Numbered from the stretch's first letter, positions 22,818 through 31,489 are shown. The stretch: DNA of 64,000 nucleotides from Corynebacterium halotolerans (GCF_001056295.1 NZ_JVMD01000015.1:62001-126000); one strand, 5' to 3'. Made by a program: numbers and translations. The notes: generated by a model not told the origin, from the sequence alone.

Positions 22818-23711
22818 CTAGGCGTCGATGCGCGTGGGGGAGAGGAGTTTGCCGGGCGTGACCGCGGTGACGGAGCACTTCTCGGCGATCTCGGGGAAGT
22901 CGGCCTTGATGGCCTTGGTGTCGATGCGGGTGGTGGTGGTCGGCGCGGTCTGCTTGACCTGCCAGGTGCCCGAGGACCAGGCCCCGGCGTCGGTGCCGAT
23001 GAGGGCATGGAGGTCGTCGGAGGCTGCCTTGATGTCGGCCTTGATCTGCTTCTCGAGTTCCTTGAGGGACGCCCAGCGATCAATGGCTTCGGAGATCTGC
23101 TCGTCGTGGGTCTGGGCAACGGCGGGGCCGTCTCCGAGGAACCGCTCGGCGATGGCCACGAGCTCGGCCTGACGGGCGGGGTCGCGGGGCAGGATCGCGT
23201 GACGGGTACCGATGATCTCCGTCATCCCGTCGTGTTCCTCGACGGCGAAGATGCACTCCTGGGCGCCGGTGACGAGCATTTCCCACTGGCACTGGTCGTA
23301 GTACCGCTGGCTGGGGTTGGCTGGGTCGAGGTCGTGGTTGCTGGTCTTCGCCTGGGCGGTGACGAGTCCGTCGTCGGAGATCGCGTCGGGGGTTGCGGCC
23401 CACCGGGCGTCGGCCGAGGAGACGATGAGACGGTGGTTGGGTTCGATGGTGGGGTCGATGGAGCGGCAGTAGTCGATGATGTGCGGCTCGCGGGCGTGGC
23501 CCCAGTCGGTGGAGCGATTGCCGCCGAAGCCGGCGTCTCCGGCCTTTTCCTGGCGGATGCGTCGCCATTCGGAGGGGCGCAGCGTCGCGAGCCGTGCTGC
23601 GTCGGTCGCGGTGATGTGCAGTCGGCGGGCGGCCTTCCATTCGGCTTCGGTGGTGGTGTCGATGATGTGGAATCGCCCGTGGGGCGGGGTGATGGTGTCG
23701 AACGTGGTCAT
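22818..23711 (-). CDS. YqaJ-type viral recombinase / exonuclease
   Basis: 297 aa from ATG 23711 (CGAAAGGACCACACC). Start LHITATDAARLATLRPSEW and GHAREPHIIDYC match the YqaJ family. PD-(D/E)xK-like core: ATPDAISDDGLVTAQAKTS, where the usual Glu of ExK appears as Gln. Then YYDQCQWEMLVTGAQEC. It resects 5' ends to make ssDNA for RecT. The C-terminal third is helical and extended beyond the nuclease core. Confidence 0.88.
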   Translation of the reverse strand: MTTFDTITPPHGRFHIIDTTTEAEWKAARRLHITATDAARLATLRPSEWRRIRQEKAGDAGFGGNRSTDWGHAREPHIIDYCRSIDPTIEPNHRLIVSSADARWAATPDAISDDGLVTAQAKTSNHDLDPANPSQRYYDQCQWEMLVTGAQECIFAVEEHDGMTEIIGTRHAILPRDPARQAELVAIAERFLGDGPAVAQTHDEQISEAIDRWASLKELEKQIKADIKAASDDLHALIGTDAGAWSSGTWQVKQTAPTTTTRIDTKAIKADFPEIAEKCSVTAVTPGKLLSPTRIDA

Positions 23712-23728
23712 GGTGTGGTCCTTTCGGG

Positions 23729-24007
23729 CTAGGCGGCGGTGCGGGTGCGCATCCAGTGGTCGAGGACGTCGCGGTGGTAGCGGATGACCCGGCCGTGGCG
23801 GGCGTACGGCGGGCCGGATCCTTCCGCGCGCCAGCGGGCGAGCGTCGAGGAGGATGCGCCGATGAGGTCGGCGGCGGCGCCGGTGGACAGCCATTCGTCA
23901 GCGTCGAGCGTCACCGGTTCGGGGGTGTTCATCGCGGCGAGTTCTTCGCGGATGGTGGCGCGGACGGCGTCGGTGATTTCGGCGATCAGCGGGTCGAGGG
24001 CGCTCAT
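23729..24007 (-). CDS. MerR-like HTH protein, probable excisionase
   Basis: 92 aa from ATG 24007, overlapping the upstream cro-like stop. The motif EWLSTGAAADLIGASSSTLA followed by WRAEG and RHGRVIRYHRDVLDHWM is the excisionase/HTH_17 fold. Its place just inside the early operon next to the immunity switch suits a directionality factor for integrase or an early regulator. Confidence 0.8.
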   Translation of the reverse strand: MSALDPLIAEITDAVRATIREELAAMNTPEPVTLDADEWLSTGAAADLIGASSSTLARWRAEGSGPPYARHGRVIRYHRDVLDHWMRTRTAA

Positions 24008-24246
24008 GCTGCACCCCCGATGAATTCGCCGACGAGGTCGTCGAGGCGCTGCTTTTGCTTGAGGGCGTCGGAGACGATGACGTGGTCGATGGACGCGAGG
24101 ATGTGGGGGCTTGCTCCGGTTTTACCTGCGAGGACGGCGCGAATGTGGGACTCGGAGCATCCGGTGCGGCGGGCGGTTTCATGGAGGCCGAGGCGGGATG
24201 CTTTGCGGATCCTGTTCAGCTCGGCGGGGGTGCGGGAGGTGGTCAT
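24004..24246 (-). CDS. Cro-like HTH regulator, divergent from repressor
   Basis: 80 aa from ATG 24246. ATGs at 24252 and 24255 are possible, but 24246 lies exactly 7 nt after the TAACAT -10 box, as expected of a leaderless mRNA. HTH: LGLHETARRTGCSESHIRAV. Transcribed leftward as first gene of the early operon, divergent from the repressor, with the palindromic operator overlapping its promoter. Best read as the lytic-side (Cro) regulator. Confidence 0.75.
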   Translation of the reverse strand: MTTSRTPAELNRIRKASRLGLHETARRTGCSESHIRAVLAGKTGASPHILASIDHVIVSDALKQKQRLDDLVGEFIGGAA

Positions 24247-24253
24247 GAACATC

Positions 24254-24275
24254 ATGTTACGCGCAATTACGCGTA
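24254..24275. promoter_or_regulatory. Early promoter and operator (copy 1)
   Basis: Leftward -10 TAACAT (24259-24254), seven nt before ATG 24246. The 18-bp near-palindrome 24258-24275 (TACGCGCAATTACGCGTA) overlaps it and recurs identically at 19318-19335. In the same 127-bp intergenic region further TGCGCGTA, CCGTAATG and GCGTAAAA elements (24336-24366) lie before the repressor gene. This is the probable genetic-switch operator region. Confidence 0.75.
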
Positions 24276-24360
24276 AGCACAAGCGTGTGACATGTGCTGA
24301 CGCGAATTGAATTGCAGCATTGGTATTCGCGCACATGCGCGTATTGCCCGTAATGCCGCG

Positions 24361-24366
24361 TAAAAT
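24361..24366 (+). promoter_or_regulatory. -10 box of repressor gene (leaderless)
   Basis: TAAAAT ends seven nt before ATG 24374, the same geometry as the divergent cro-like gene, so the repressor mRNA is probably leaderless. Three GCGTA/CCGTAAT elements just upstream could be the autoregulatory sites. No convincing -35 is visible. Confidence 0.55.
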
Positions 24367-24373
24367 CCACCTC

Positions 24374-24844
24374 ATGGACGTCCCCGAAGGCATCACCCCA
24401 GCCCCCGAGGGCGCGCTCATCCGACAAGCGCGCACCGCGCTCTGGCCGCCGATCTCCGCCACTGCTGCCGCAAAAAAGGCCGGGATCAGCCCCTCGCGCT
24501 GGCAAACCGTCGAACGCGGCTGGCGCTGGGCCTCCAAGGGGGACGCGATCGTCGACCATCCGCCGGCGACGACCCTGGCCACTATCGCTGCGACGGTTGG
24601 AATACAGCCGAAGGACCTCATTGCTGTCGGGCGGGCCGATGCGGCCACGGAGCTAAAGTCGCTCCTTGCTGCCCAGGAGAAAGCCGGAGCCCCCGTTGAT
24701 CTGTCCGACGTTGACTCGGACGACCTTCTCGAGGAGTTGCGCCGGCGCCTGAACGGTGGGGCTGTGGCCATTCCGGAGCCTCCGCATCTTGCCGCAGCCC
24801 GCGAACTCGACCCGAACGACTCTTCGACGTTCTACCAGGATTAG
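24374..24844 (+). CDS. Phage immunity repressor, HTH protein
   Basis: 156 aa from ATG 24374, leaderless. HTH of the Cro/C1 type at about residues 25-50 (SATAAAKKAGISPSRWQTVE) followed by a helical bundle (PATTLATIAATVGIQPKDLI). The C-terminal half is acidic and contains LSDVDSDDLLEELRRRLNG. First gene of the rightward lysogeny cassette, divergent from the cro-like gene. Likely holds the early promoters off by binding the GCGTAATT-type sites. Confidence 0.78.
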   Translation: MDVPEGITPAPEGALIRQARTALWPPISATAAAKKAGISPSRWQTVERGWRWASKGDAIVDHPPATTLATIAATVGIQPKDLIAVGRADAATELKSLLAAQEKAGAPVDLSDVDSDDLLEELRRRLNGGAVAIPEPPHLAAARELDPNDSSTFYQD

Positions 24845-24896
24845 CGAGGCGGGGTAGGCCATGACCAGGCATGTTCGAATTATTGCACACCCGCGT

Positions 24897-24912
24897 TCGA
24901 AAACATGTGCTA
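24897..24912 (+). promoter_or_regulatory. Possible LexA/SOS-like box before the metalloprotease gene
   Basis: TCGAAAACATGTGCTA resembles the left half and centre of the corynebacterial LexA site (TCGAA-A/C-A-NN-TGTTCGA), and a second TTCGAA lies 20 bp upstream. The right half is poor. It sits 12-27 nt before ATG 24924. If real it would link prophage induction to DNA damage. Confidence 0.3.
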
Positions 24913-24923
24913 GAACATCGGGC

Positions 24924-25352
24924 ATGACCTGGAATCCCATCGACCACACCCAGGGCCTCCGAATCATCAGCAGCCTGCCCCTGCCCGCAGGCATCGCAGG
25001 CCTCACCGACGGCCACACCATCTGGCTCAACCCCAACCTCACGCCCGCCGGGCGCCGCTGCACGCTGGCCCACGAACTCATCCACATCGAACGCGGCGTC
25101 ATCCACCACCTCCCCGACGTCCTCGCCGCCCGCGAAGAGGCCACCGTCGACCGCATCGCCGCCCACCGGCTCATCTCCATCGACGACCTCGTCACCGCCA
25201 TCGTCTGGGCCCAGGGCGACCACGACCGGCACAGCATCGCCATCGACACCGACGTCGACCTTTCGACCCTCGATGTCCGCCTGCGCACCGTCACCCCGGA
25301 CGAAGCCGCCGCCATCAACCGCGCGCTCGCCGACCTCGAGCAGGTGGCGTGA
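24924..25352 (+). CDS. ImmA/IrrE-type metallopeptidase
   Basis: 142 aa from ATG 24924. The zinc motif HELIH is at residues 50-54 (CTLAHELIHIERG), with a downstream Glu in EEATVDRIAAHRL, as in ImmA/IrrE. ImmA proteins cleave phage repressors to trigger excision. Here the gene lies between repressor and integrase. Stop overlaps the integrase start. Confidence 0.88.
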   Translation: MTWNPIDHTQGLRIISSLPLPAGIAGLTDGHTIWLNPNLTPAGRRCTLAHELIHIERGVIHHLPDVLAAREEATVDRIAAHRLISIDDLVTAIVWAQGDHDRHSIAIDTDVDLSTLDVRLRTVTPDEAAAINRALADLEQVA

Positions 25353-26560
25353 TGGCTGGCCGACCCCGCACCCCCATCGGCACGTGGGGCGACATCAACG
25401 TCCGCCAGGTAGCAGAAGGCACCCACGAAGCCCGCGCCCGCTTCCGCGACCCCAACGGCCGCCTCCGCCTCGTCTCCGCCCGCGGCCCCAGCGCCAGCGC
25501 CGCGAAAGCCGCACTGCGCGACCGCCTCGCCGCGCGCGCCGCCACCACGGCCCCCGCCGCCGGACTTGGCCCCGCCACCACGATCACCGACCTCTGCGCC
25601 ACCTGGATCGCAACGAAGGCCGGGGAGATCCTGCCCCAGTCGATCGACGACTACGAGCAGACCATCAGCAGCCTCATCCGCCCGCGTATCGGCGAGGTCA
25701 CGCTCATTGAGGCCACCCCGGGGCGCATCGCGAAGTTCCTCGACGGCCTGCCCGAATCCCAACGAGTCCGTGCCCGGACCATCCTGTCGCAGGCATTCGC
25801 CCTCGCCCTAGCCCACGACGCCGTCACGGCGAACCCCGTCCGCCCGCTGCCGAAGAAGCGAGCCCCCGAGCCCGACGTCGTCGTCCTGACCCCCGCGCAG
25901 TTCCTCGAGCTGCGAGCCGGCGTCGTCGACTGGATGGCCGTGCGCATCGCAGACGATGGGCGCCCGGTTGAACGGGTCAACCTACGGTCGGTGGGCCGGG
26001 CACATGACCTGCTGGACTTCGTTGACATGCTGCTGGCCACCGGGGCCCGGCCGGGGGAGATCGCCGCCCTGCGGTGGTGCGACATCGACCTCGACGCCGC
26101 GACGCCGACGGTGACCATCGCGGCGACGATGGTGTGGATCAAGGGGGAGGGGCTCGTGCGCCAAGAGCACACCAAGGCCCGCGACATCCGCGAGCTCGTG
26201 CTGCCGCCGTTCGCGGTGCAACTGTTGGCGACGATGCGGGCAACGCAGATGACCCCGATCGGCATCGCCCCCGTCTTCCCGACGGCGGACGGCGGGCATC
26301 GGGACCCGGGCAACATCCGCAAGCAGTGGCGCACCGCGCGCCGCGCGGCGGGCCGGGGAGACGCGGAGAAGTGGGACTGGGTCGAGTTCCGGACGATGCG
26401 CCGTTCGGTGGCCACGCTCGTCGACTCGGCCTCAGGTGACGAGGACGCGGCGGCGCAGCTCGGGCACGCGTCGACGGCGATGACGCGCCGACATTACATC
26501 GCGGCGAAGGCGAAGCGCGCCCCGGACCTCACGGCCATCCTCCAGCGCTTCGCTGGGTGA
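25349..26560 (+). CDS. int: Tyrosine integrase
   Basis: 403 aa from GTG 25349 (GTGA overlap), or 402 aa from ATG 25352. N-terminal arm-binding region, SAM-like core (about 75-160), catalytic domain from about 180: Arg234 (TGARPGE), Lys276, Arg351 in FRTMRRSVATL, His373 (LGHAS) and nucleophile Tyr383 (RHYIAAK). The usual His of the HxxR box is replaced by Arg348. It ends 126 bp from the tRNA-Arg 3' end, its probable target. Confidence 0.95.
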   Translation: MMAGRPRTPIGTWGDINVRQVAEGTHEARARFRDPNGRLRLVSARGPSASAAKAALRDRLAARAATTAPAAGLGPATTITDLCATWIATKAGEILPQSIDDYEQTISSLIRPRIGEVTLIEATPGRIAKFLDGLPESQRVRARTILSQAFALALAHDAVTANPVRPLPKKRAPEPDVVVLTPAQFLELRAGVVDWMAVRIADDGRPVERVNLRSVGRAHDLLDFVDMLLATGARPGEIAALRWCDIDLDAATPTVTIAATMVWIKGEGLVRQEHTKARDIRELVLPPFAVQLLATMRATQMTPIGIAPVFPTADGGHRDPGNIRKQWRTARRAAGRGDAEKWDWVEFRTMRRSVATLVDSASGDEDAAAQLGHASTAMTRRHYIAAKAKRAPDLTAILQRFAG

Positions 26561-26642
26561 TTCGCACGCCCGTCCATCGCCGCAGGTCGTCAAAGTGATG
26601 GATAAATGATGGAGAAGGCATTTCGGGCCCCATTCACAAAGG

Positions 26643-26680
26643 AACCCCCGCCCTGCTTGTGTGCAGGTCGGGGGTTGTTT
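26643..26680. terminator. Bidirectional terminator between integrase and tRNA-Arg
   Basis: Stem AACCCCCG-c-CCTGC (26643-26655) with GCAGG-t-CGGGGGTT (26663-26676), followed by GTTT on the + strand. On the - strand the hairpin follows the tRNA 3' end by 9 nt. It can stop both the rightward integrase transcript and the leftward tRNA transcript. Confidence 0.85.
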
Positions 26681-26685
26681 CGCGG

Positions 26686-26758
26686 TGCCCCAGAGAGGAA
26701 TCGAACCTCCGACACCGGCTTTAGGAGAGCCGTGCTCTATCCACTGAGCTACTGGGGC
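26686..26758 (-). tRNA. tRNA-Arg (anticodon CCT), prophage attachment site
   Basis: 73 nt, cloverleaf with acceptor GCCCCAG/CTGGGGC, discriminator A, D-stem AGCTCAGTGGATAGAGC, anticodon stem CGGCT/AGCCG with loop CTCCTAA (anticodon CCT, reads AGG), and T-arm GGAGGTTCGATTCCTC. CCA is not encoded. Its 3' end faces the integrase gene, so the 3' half is the likely att core, restored by the phage on integration. The second att copy is outside the window. Confidence 0.97.
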
Positions 26759-27074
26759 GATCGTCGGCTGCGGGCGTGGTTTCCGCGGGCTTTCCGCGGA
26801 CTTTACGCGGGAATTTCCACGGAAGCTCGGCGTGCTTTCCGCGCGCGCCCCCGCTGCGACGCCACAACTTTACCCCACTGGCCGGGTGGGGCCGAAAGCC
26901 GTGATCATCGCTACATTTGTCCGGCATCGTCCCAGCGTGCGTGAATCACGGCTAACGCCGGTCCCCCCGTCGCGTCCGAGGGCCGGGCCGCGGCCCCCGG
27001 CCCCGACTACCATGGGATTCACGGCCCCGTCGACCACCGGCGGCGGCCGAATCGAGAATAGCGAGGTCCAGAAA
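26759..27074. other. Gene-free stretch with short phased repeats
   Basis: About 315 bp between the tRNA and the next gene. The first 70 bp contain five related 10-11-bp units (TTTCCGCGGG, TTTCCGCGGA, TTTACGCGGG, ATTTCCACGG, TTTCCGCGCG) between 26780 and 26843, roughly in phase with the DNA helix and just upstream of the tRNA on its own strand. Beyond this I see only a possible -10 (TACCAT, 27007-27012) for the following gene. Confidence 0.5.
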
Positions 27075-27365
27075 GTGCTGAAGCCCACGTTCACCGACGT
27101 CAACGGCATCCAGTTCGTGTGCCAGGTGACCAACGATGCGGAATCCCCGCATCTCGTCGTCTCCGCCCTGCAGGACGATGGCACGCTGAAGCCGGTGATG
27201 GTCCTCAACAACTACGACGCCAAGTACCTGGGCAACGCCTGCGACGTGTACCTGAAACAGTCGTGGGCCAACCGCTACACCGCCGGCACGCTGTCGGCCC
27301 TGAGCCCCGAGGAGATGAACGGCGCGTTCGGCGCCGACGCCACCTCCGCGGGCGCGGCGCGCTAG
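27075..27365 (+). CDS. Conserved-type hypothetical protein, 96 aa
   Basis: Start chosen at GTG 27075, which has GCGAGG eight nt upstream. ATG 27012 would add 21 residues but overlaps a likely -10. Sequence begins VLKPTFTDVNGIQFVCQV, with later VMVLNNYDAKYLGNACDVYL. A small soluble alpha/beta protein, not recognised. Three bases before the cobF start, so possibly co-transcribed. Confidence 0.65.
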   Translation: MLKPTFTDVNGIQFVCQVTNDAESPHLVVSALQDDGTLKPVMVLNNYDAKYLGNACDVYLKQSWANRYTAGTLSALSPEEMNGAFGADATSAGAAR

Positions 27366-27368
27366 CCC

Positions 27369-28163
27369 GTGGGAGACGCCGCATCGGCCGTTCTGGCCAT
27401 CGACGTCATCGGCATGGGCGCCGGCAGCCCCGCGCATCTGACGCTTGAGGCCATCGAGGCGCTCCGCGGCGCGGACGTGGTGTTCGCGCTGGACAAGGGC
27501 GAGGCGAAGTCCGATCTGCTGGACGCCCGCCGCGCCATCCTCGCCGCCCACGCTCCGTACGTGGAGCTGGTCGCCGTGCCGGATCCCCCGCGCGACCGCG
27601 ACCCGGCCGATTACGGCGGGGAGGTCCGCGATTGGCATCGGGCGCGGGCCGAGCTGCTTCACGACGCCATGGTGCGCTCCCTGACCGCCGATGGCCGCGG
27701 TCCGCGGCGCGGCGCGTTTCTGGTGTGGGGCGATCCGTCGCTGTACGACTCGACGCTGCGCATCCTCGACCGCATCCGGGGGCTCGGGGCGACGCTCGAC
27801 GTCCGGGTCATCCCGGGCATCACGGCGGTGCAGGCGCTCACCGCGGCGCACGCGACGACGCTCAACCGCATCGGCCGCCCGATCCTGGTGACCACCGGCC
27901 GCCGGCTGGGCGAGCGCCCCGCCGGCACCGACGCCGTGGTCATGCTCGACGGGGGAGCGGCGTGGCTCGACCATGCCGCCGATGACGAGGAGATCCTGTG
28001 GGGCGCCTACCTGGGCACCCCGATGCAGGAGCTGCGCCGGGGCCGCGTCGGCGACATCGGCGCGGAGCTGGCCGACCTGAAGGCGGCCTTGCGCGCCGAG
28101 CACGGGTGGATCATGGACATTTACCTGCTGCGCCCGGCGGGGACGACGGACGCGGGGGCGTGA
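27369..28163 (+). CDS. cobF: Precorrin-6A synthase (deacetylating)
   Basis: 264 aa from GTG 27369. Tetrapyrrole methylase fold: DVIGMGAGSPAHLTLEAIEA at the SAM-binding start, VVFALDKGEAKSDLLDAR typical of CobF, GDPSLYDSTLRIL, and RVIPGITAVQALTA. CobF methylates precorrin-5 at C-1 with loss of acetate in aerobic cobalamin synthesis. No other cob genes are adjacent, as is usual for cobF in corynebacteria. Confidence 0.92.
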   Translation: MGDAASAVLAIDVIGMGAGSPAHLTLEAIEALRGADVVFALDKGEAKSDLLDARRAILAAHAPYVELVAVPDPPRDRDPADYGGEVRDWHRARAELLHDAMVRSLTADGRGPRRGAFLVWGDPSLYDSTLRILDRIRGLGATLDVRVIPGITAVQALTAAHATTLNRIGRPILVTTGRRLGERPAGTDAVVMLDGGAAWLDHAADDEEILWGAYLGTPMQELRRGRVGDIGAELADLKAALRAEHGWIMDIYLLRPAGTTDAGA

Positions 28164-28245
28164 CGCGGGGGAGGGAGCAGTGCACCCGTCCCGTCCGCCC
28201 CGCCCCGCGTGAGCGGCGGAGCAGTCCTTCAACCGCCCCGGCGGA

Positions 28246-29823
28246 TCAGTCCTCCACCCAGTCGAGGGTGCGCTCGACGGCCTTGCCCCATTCCGCGAAC
28301 AACGCGTCGCGCCGCTCGGCGTCCATGGCGGGCTCGAAGGTCACGTCCTCGCGCCACATCGCCCGGATTTCGTCGGTGGATTCCCAGAACCCCACGGTCA
28401 AGCCGGCCGCGTAGGCCGCGCCGAGCGCGGTCGTCTCGGTGATCACGGGCCGCGTCACCGGCACGTCGAGGATGTCCGCCTGGAACTGCATGAGCAGGTC
28501 GTTGGGCACCATGCCGCCGTCGACGCGCAGGGCGGTCAGCGTCACGCCGGAGTCCCGGTTCATGGCCTCGACGACCTCGCGCGTCTGGTAGGCGGTGGCC
28601 TCCAGTGCGGCGCGGGCGATGTGGCCCTTGTTGATGAACCTGGTCAGCCCCGCGATCACGCCCCGCGCGTCGGGCCGCCAATGCGGCGCCAGCAGCCCGG
28701 AGAACGCCGGCACGATGTAGCACCCGCCGTTGTCGTCGACCGTTTTCGCGAGCTTTTCGACGGACGGCGCATCCGGGATCAGGCCGAGGTTGTCGCGGAG
28801 CCATTGGATGAGCGACCCCGTCACCGCGATGGACCCTTCGAGCGCGTAGACGGGCAGTTCGTCGCCGATCCGGTAGGCGACCGTCGTGATCAGCCCGTGG
28901 TCGGAGCGCTGCGCGACCGTGCCCGTGTTGAGCAGCAGGAAGTTGCCCGTGCCGTACGTGTTCTTCGCCTCGCCGGGTTCCAGGCAGGCCTGGCCGAACG
29001 TGGCGGCCTGCTGGTCGCCGAGGATGCCGCCGATGGCCACGCCGTGCAGCGGCCCGTTCCACCGCACCTTGCCCAGGTACTGCGACGAGCTCGCGATGGC
29101 CGGCAGCATCTCCATGGGGATGCCCATGGCCTCGCACAGTCCCTGGTCCCACTCGAGGGTCTCCAGGTTCATGAGCATCGTCCGCGACGCGTTGGTGACG
29201 TCGGTGACGTGCAGCGCCCGGCCCTCGCGGCGGGTGAGGTTCCACGTCAGCCACGTGTCGACGGTGCCGAACAACAGATCGCCGGCCTCCGCCCGCCGGC
29301 GGGCACCCTCCACGTTGTCCAGGATCCAGGCGATCTTCGGGCCCGAGAAATACGTCGAGACCGGAAGACCGGTGATGCGGCGGACCCTCTCCTCGCCGAC
29401 CTCGTCGCGAAGCTTCCTGCACATCTCCTCGGTGCGGGTGTCCTGCCAGACGATGGCGTTGTAGATGGCGCGGCCGGTGTGCCGGTCCCACACGATCGTG
29501 GTCTCGCGCTGGTTGGTGATGCCGACGGCGGCGACGTCGGCGGCCGTCCACTCCTCGTCCGCCATGACGTCCGCGATGACGCGGCGGGTGTTGCGCCAGA
29601 TCTCCTCCGGATCATGCTCGACCCACCCCGGCCGCGGCATGATCTGCCGGTGCTCCATCTGGCTGGTGCCGCGGCGCCGGCCCTCCCTGTCGAACAGGAT
29701 GCACCGCGTCGACGTCGTGCCCTGGTCGATTGCCGCGACGACGGCTCCGCCGCCCGGCTGGAACAGCGCGCGGGCCTGCGCGTCGAACTCGGTTTTGAAC
29801 TGCCCGGGGATTCTCACGCCCAT
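28246..29823 (-). CDS. glpK: Glycerol kinase
   Basis: 525 aa from ATG 29823, about 20 residues longer at the N-terminus than most GlpK. FGGY kinase signatures: [16 protein letters not shown] (phosphate loop), [41 protein letters not shown] and [18 protein letters not shown]. Phosphorylates glycerol to glycerol 3-phosphate with ATP for catabolism or lipid synthesis. A single gene with its own promoter region; no facilitator gene next to it. Confidence 0.95.
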   Translation of the reverse strand: MGVRIPGQFKTEFDAQARALFQPGGGAVVAAIDQGTTSTRCILFDREGRRRGTSQMEHRQIMPRPGWVEHDPEEIWRNTRRVIADVMADEEWTAADVAAVGITNQRETTIVWDRHTGRAIYNAIVWQDTRTEEMCRKLRDEVGEERVRRITGLPVSTYFSGPKIAWILDNVEGARRRAEAGDLLFGTVDTWLTWNLTRREGRALHVTDVTNASRTMLMNLETLEWDQGLCEAMGIPMEMLPAIASSSQYLGKVRWNGPLHGVAIGGILGDQQAATFGQACLEPGEAKNTYGTGNFLLLNTGTVAQRSDHGLITTVAYRIGDELPVYALEGSIAVTGSLIQWLRDNLGLIPDAPSVEKLAKTVDDNGGCYIVPAFSGLLAPHWRPDARGVIAGLTRFINKGHIARAALEATAYQTREVVEAMNRDSGVTLTALRVDGGMVPNDLLMQFQADILDVPVTRPVITETTALGAAYAAGLTVGFWESTDEIRAMWREDVTFEPAMDAERRDALFAEWGKAVERTLDWVED

Positions 29824-29848
29824 GAGTCTACGGGCCGGGCGCCGCGCA

Positions 29849-31282
29849 TCAGGTGCCAATCCCCGTGCCGGGCTCGGCGTGCCCGTACGGGACGGACGGC
29901 GAGACGTTCTCGTCGATGAGCACCGCCGTGCCCGCCGGCGGGAACGCCCGCTGCATGCAGGCCGTCCGCGGGCACGTCGCGCAGCCGGGGCCGATGGGCA
30001 CCGCCCGGTCCGGATTGAGCTCCAGCCCCCGCGAGTACACCAGCCGGTGGGCGTCGTCGAGATCGCAGCCCAGGCCGATGGAGTACTCGGTGGGGTCGAC
30101 GCCGAAACCCCCGCGCGGGTGCGCGACGGTGCGGGCTATCCACAGGTAGGCGCGGCCATCGGGCATGCTCGACACCTGCCGCACGATCGTCTGCGGCTGA
30201 TCGAACGCGCGGTGCAGGACCCACAGCGGGCACGACCCGCCGTGGCGCGAAAAGTGGAACGCCGTGGCCGACTGGCGCTTGGAGATGTTGCCGGCGCGGT
30301 CGGACCGCAGCAGGAACAGCGGCACCCCCGACATCCCGGGCCGCTGCAGCGTGGACAGGCGCTGGGCGATGGTTTCGAAGCCGGCGCCGAACCGGATCTT
30401 GAGCTGGTCGATGTCGTACGCGAGTTTCTCGGCCTCCCGGATGAAGGGCGCGTACGGCAGGACGACCGCCGCCGCGAAATACTGGGCCAGCCCGAAGGTG
30501 GCCAGCTCCATGGAGTCGGCGGTCGGCAGCGCACCCGGGTCCAGCTGCCCGCGCAGCAGCTCCCCGTGGCGCAGGAACGCCAGCTGCATGGCCATCTCGA
30601 ACGTCGCCTGCGTGCGGGTCAGATCGCCGCGCAGGCGCAGGTTCCGGGCGGCGGCGTCGTACACGCGGCGCGGCAGCAGGTGCCCGTCGCCCGAGTCGTC
30701 GGCGACGGGCGTCCGGGTGACCGTGATGCCGTGCTCGGATTCGAGGATGCGCCGGAGCGCGTCGGCCCGTTCGCCGCGGGGCACGGGCAGGCGCTCGGAC
30801 AGCGCCTCGGCTTCCCGGTCGACGGCGTCGAAGTAGTTGGCGTTGGCGTGGAAGAAGTCCCTGACCAGCTCATGCGGGGGAGCGGAGGGTTCCTGCGCCG
30901 CCGGCGGGCCGCCCGGTTCCGGGGCCGCCGACCGCGCCGACGCGAGCCGGGACATGGTCAGCATGTCCTGCGCGAGATCGGGGAACCGCGTGGCGAAGTT
31001 CGACAGCTCCCCGAGCGCCGGCGTGCGCCCCAGGGCGTCGGACAGCGACTGCTGCAGGGCGGTGGCGGTGCGGGAGGCGCGTTCGCCGGAGAAATACTCG
31101 GCCGGCACGTCGAACACGGACGTCAGGCGCATCAGCGTCGTCACCGTCAGCGGCCGGTGATCGTTCTCCAGCTGATTGAGGTAGCTCGTCGAAAAGCCGA
31201 GCTTCCGTGCCATCTCGACCTGCGTCAGCCCGCGCTCCTTTCGCATCGCGCGGATGCGCGCACCCGCGAAAACCCGTGACAT
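29849..31282 (-). CDS. prpR: PrpR/RamB-type regulator of propionate and acetate metabolism
   Basis: 477 aa from ATG 31282. HTH of the XRE type at residues about 16-45 ([20 protein letters not shown]), then a long region and a C-terminal domain with Cys434, Cys437 and Cys442 (CATCPRTAC), the pattern of the [4Fe-4S] cluster of mycobacterial PrpR. Divergent from prpDBC, as Rv1129c in M. tuberculosis, so PrpR is preferred over the paralogue RamB. In PrpR of mycobacteria a short-chain acyl-CoA is the ligand. Confidence 0.88.
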   Translation of the reverse strand: MSRVFAGARIRAMRKERGLTQVEMARKLGFSTSYLNQLENDHRPLTVTTLMRLTSVFDVPAEYFSGERASRTATALQQSLSDALGRTPALGELSNFATRFPDLAQDMLTMSRLASARSAAPEPGGPPAAQEPSAPPHELVRDFFHANANYFDAVDREAEALSERLPVPRGERADALRRILESEHGITVTRTPVADDSGDGHLLPRRVYDAAARNLRLRGDLTRTQATFEMAMQLAFLRHGELLRGQLDPGALPTADSMELATFGLAQYFAAAVVLPYAPFIREAEKLAYDIDQLKIRFGAGFETIAQRLSTLQRPGMSGVPLFLLRSDRAGNISKRQSATAFHFSRHGGSCPLWVLHRAFDQPQTIVRQVSSMPDGRAYLWIARTVAHPRGGFGVDPTEYSIGLGCDLDDAHRLVYSRGLELNPDRAVPIGPGCATCPRTACMQRAFPPAGTAVLIDENVSPSVPYGHAEPGTGIGT

Positions 31283-31330
31283 GCATCCTCCTTCCCCGGC
31301 ACCGTGCGATGCCGAAATGCCTTCTCACCA

Positions 31331-31352
31331 GGCAATTACGCAAGTTTCGCAA
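31331..31352. promoter_or_regulatory. Candidate PrpR operator
   Basis: In the 207-bp divergent prpR-prpD gap: GGCAATTACGCAAGTTTCGC then AATTTCGC. On the other strand ATTGCGAAACTTGCGTAATTGCC gives three TTGC(G) elements 8-9 bp apart, similar to the TTTGC-type motifs of RamB/PrpR. It lies 50 bp upstream of prpR and 140 bp upstream of prpD. Confidence 0.45.
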
Positions 31353-31489
31353 TTTCGCTCTCCTGTGGAAACAAAAATACGCGATGGGAAACTCTATCGG
31401 TGTCGAATGTCACTGCTTAGGTTCGGCTGTGACGCAGATCTCCCCGGATGGGTGGGGGATCGACCAGACCTAGGAGCATCACCAGCACC

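Larger units (their letters stand above)
1..26690. mobile_element. Prophage (tailed phage, left part outside window)
   Basis: The segment has the standard order of an actinobacterial siphophage: integrase and immunity genes next to a tRNA, then recombination and replication genes, small early genes, terminase, portal, MuF/protease and capsid. Genes are tightly packed with 1-14 nt overlaps, unlike the spaced host genes to the right. The right boundary is inferred to lie in the 3' end of the tRNA-Arg gene (26686-26758), because the integrase gene ends 126 bp away and points at it. The left boundary, tail and lysis genes are outside the window, so intactness cannot be judged. No gene in the visible part is obviously broken. 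Confidence 0.95.
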
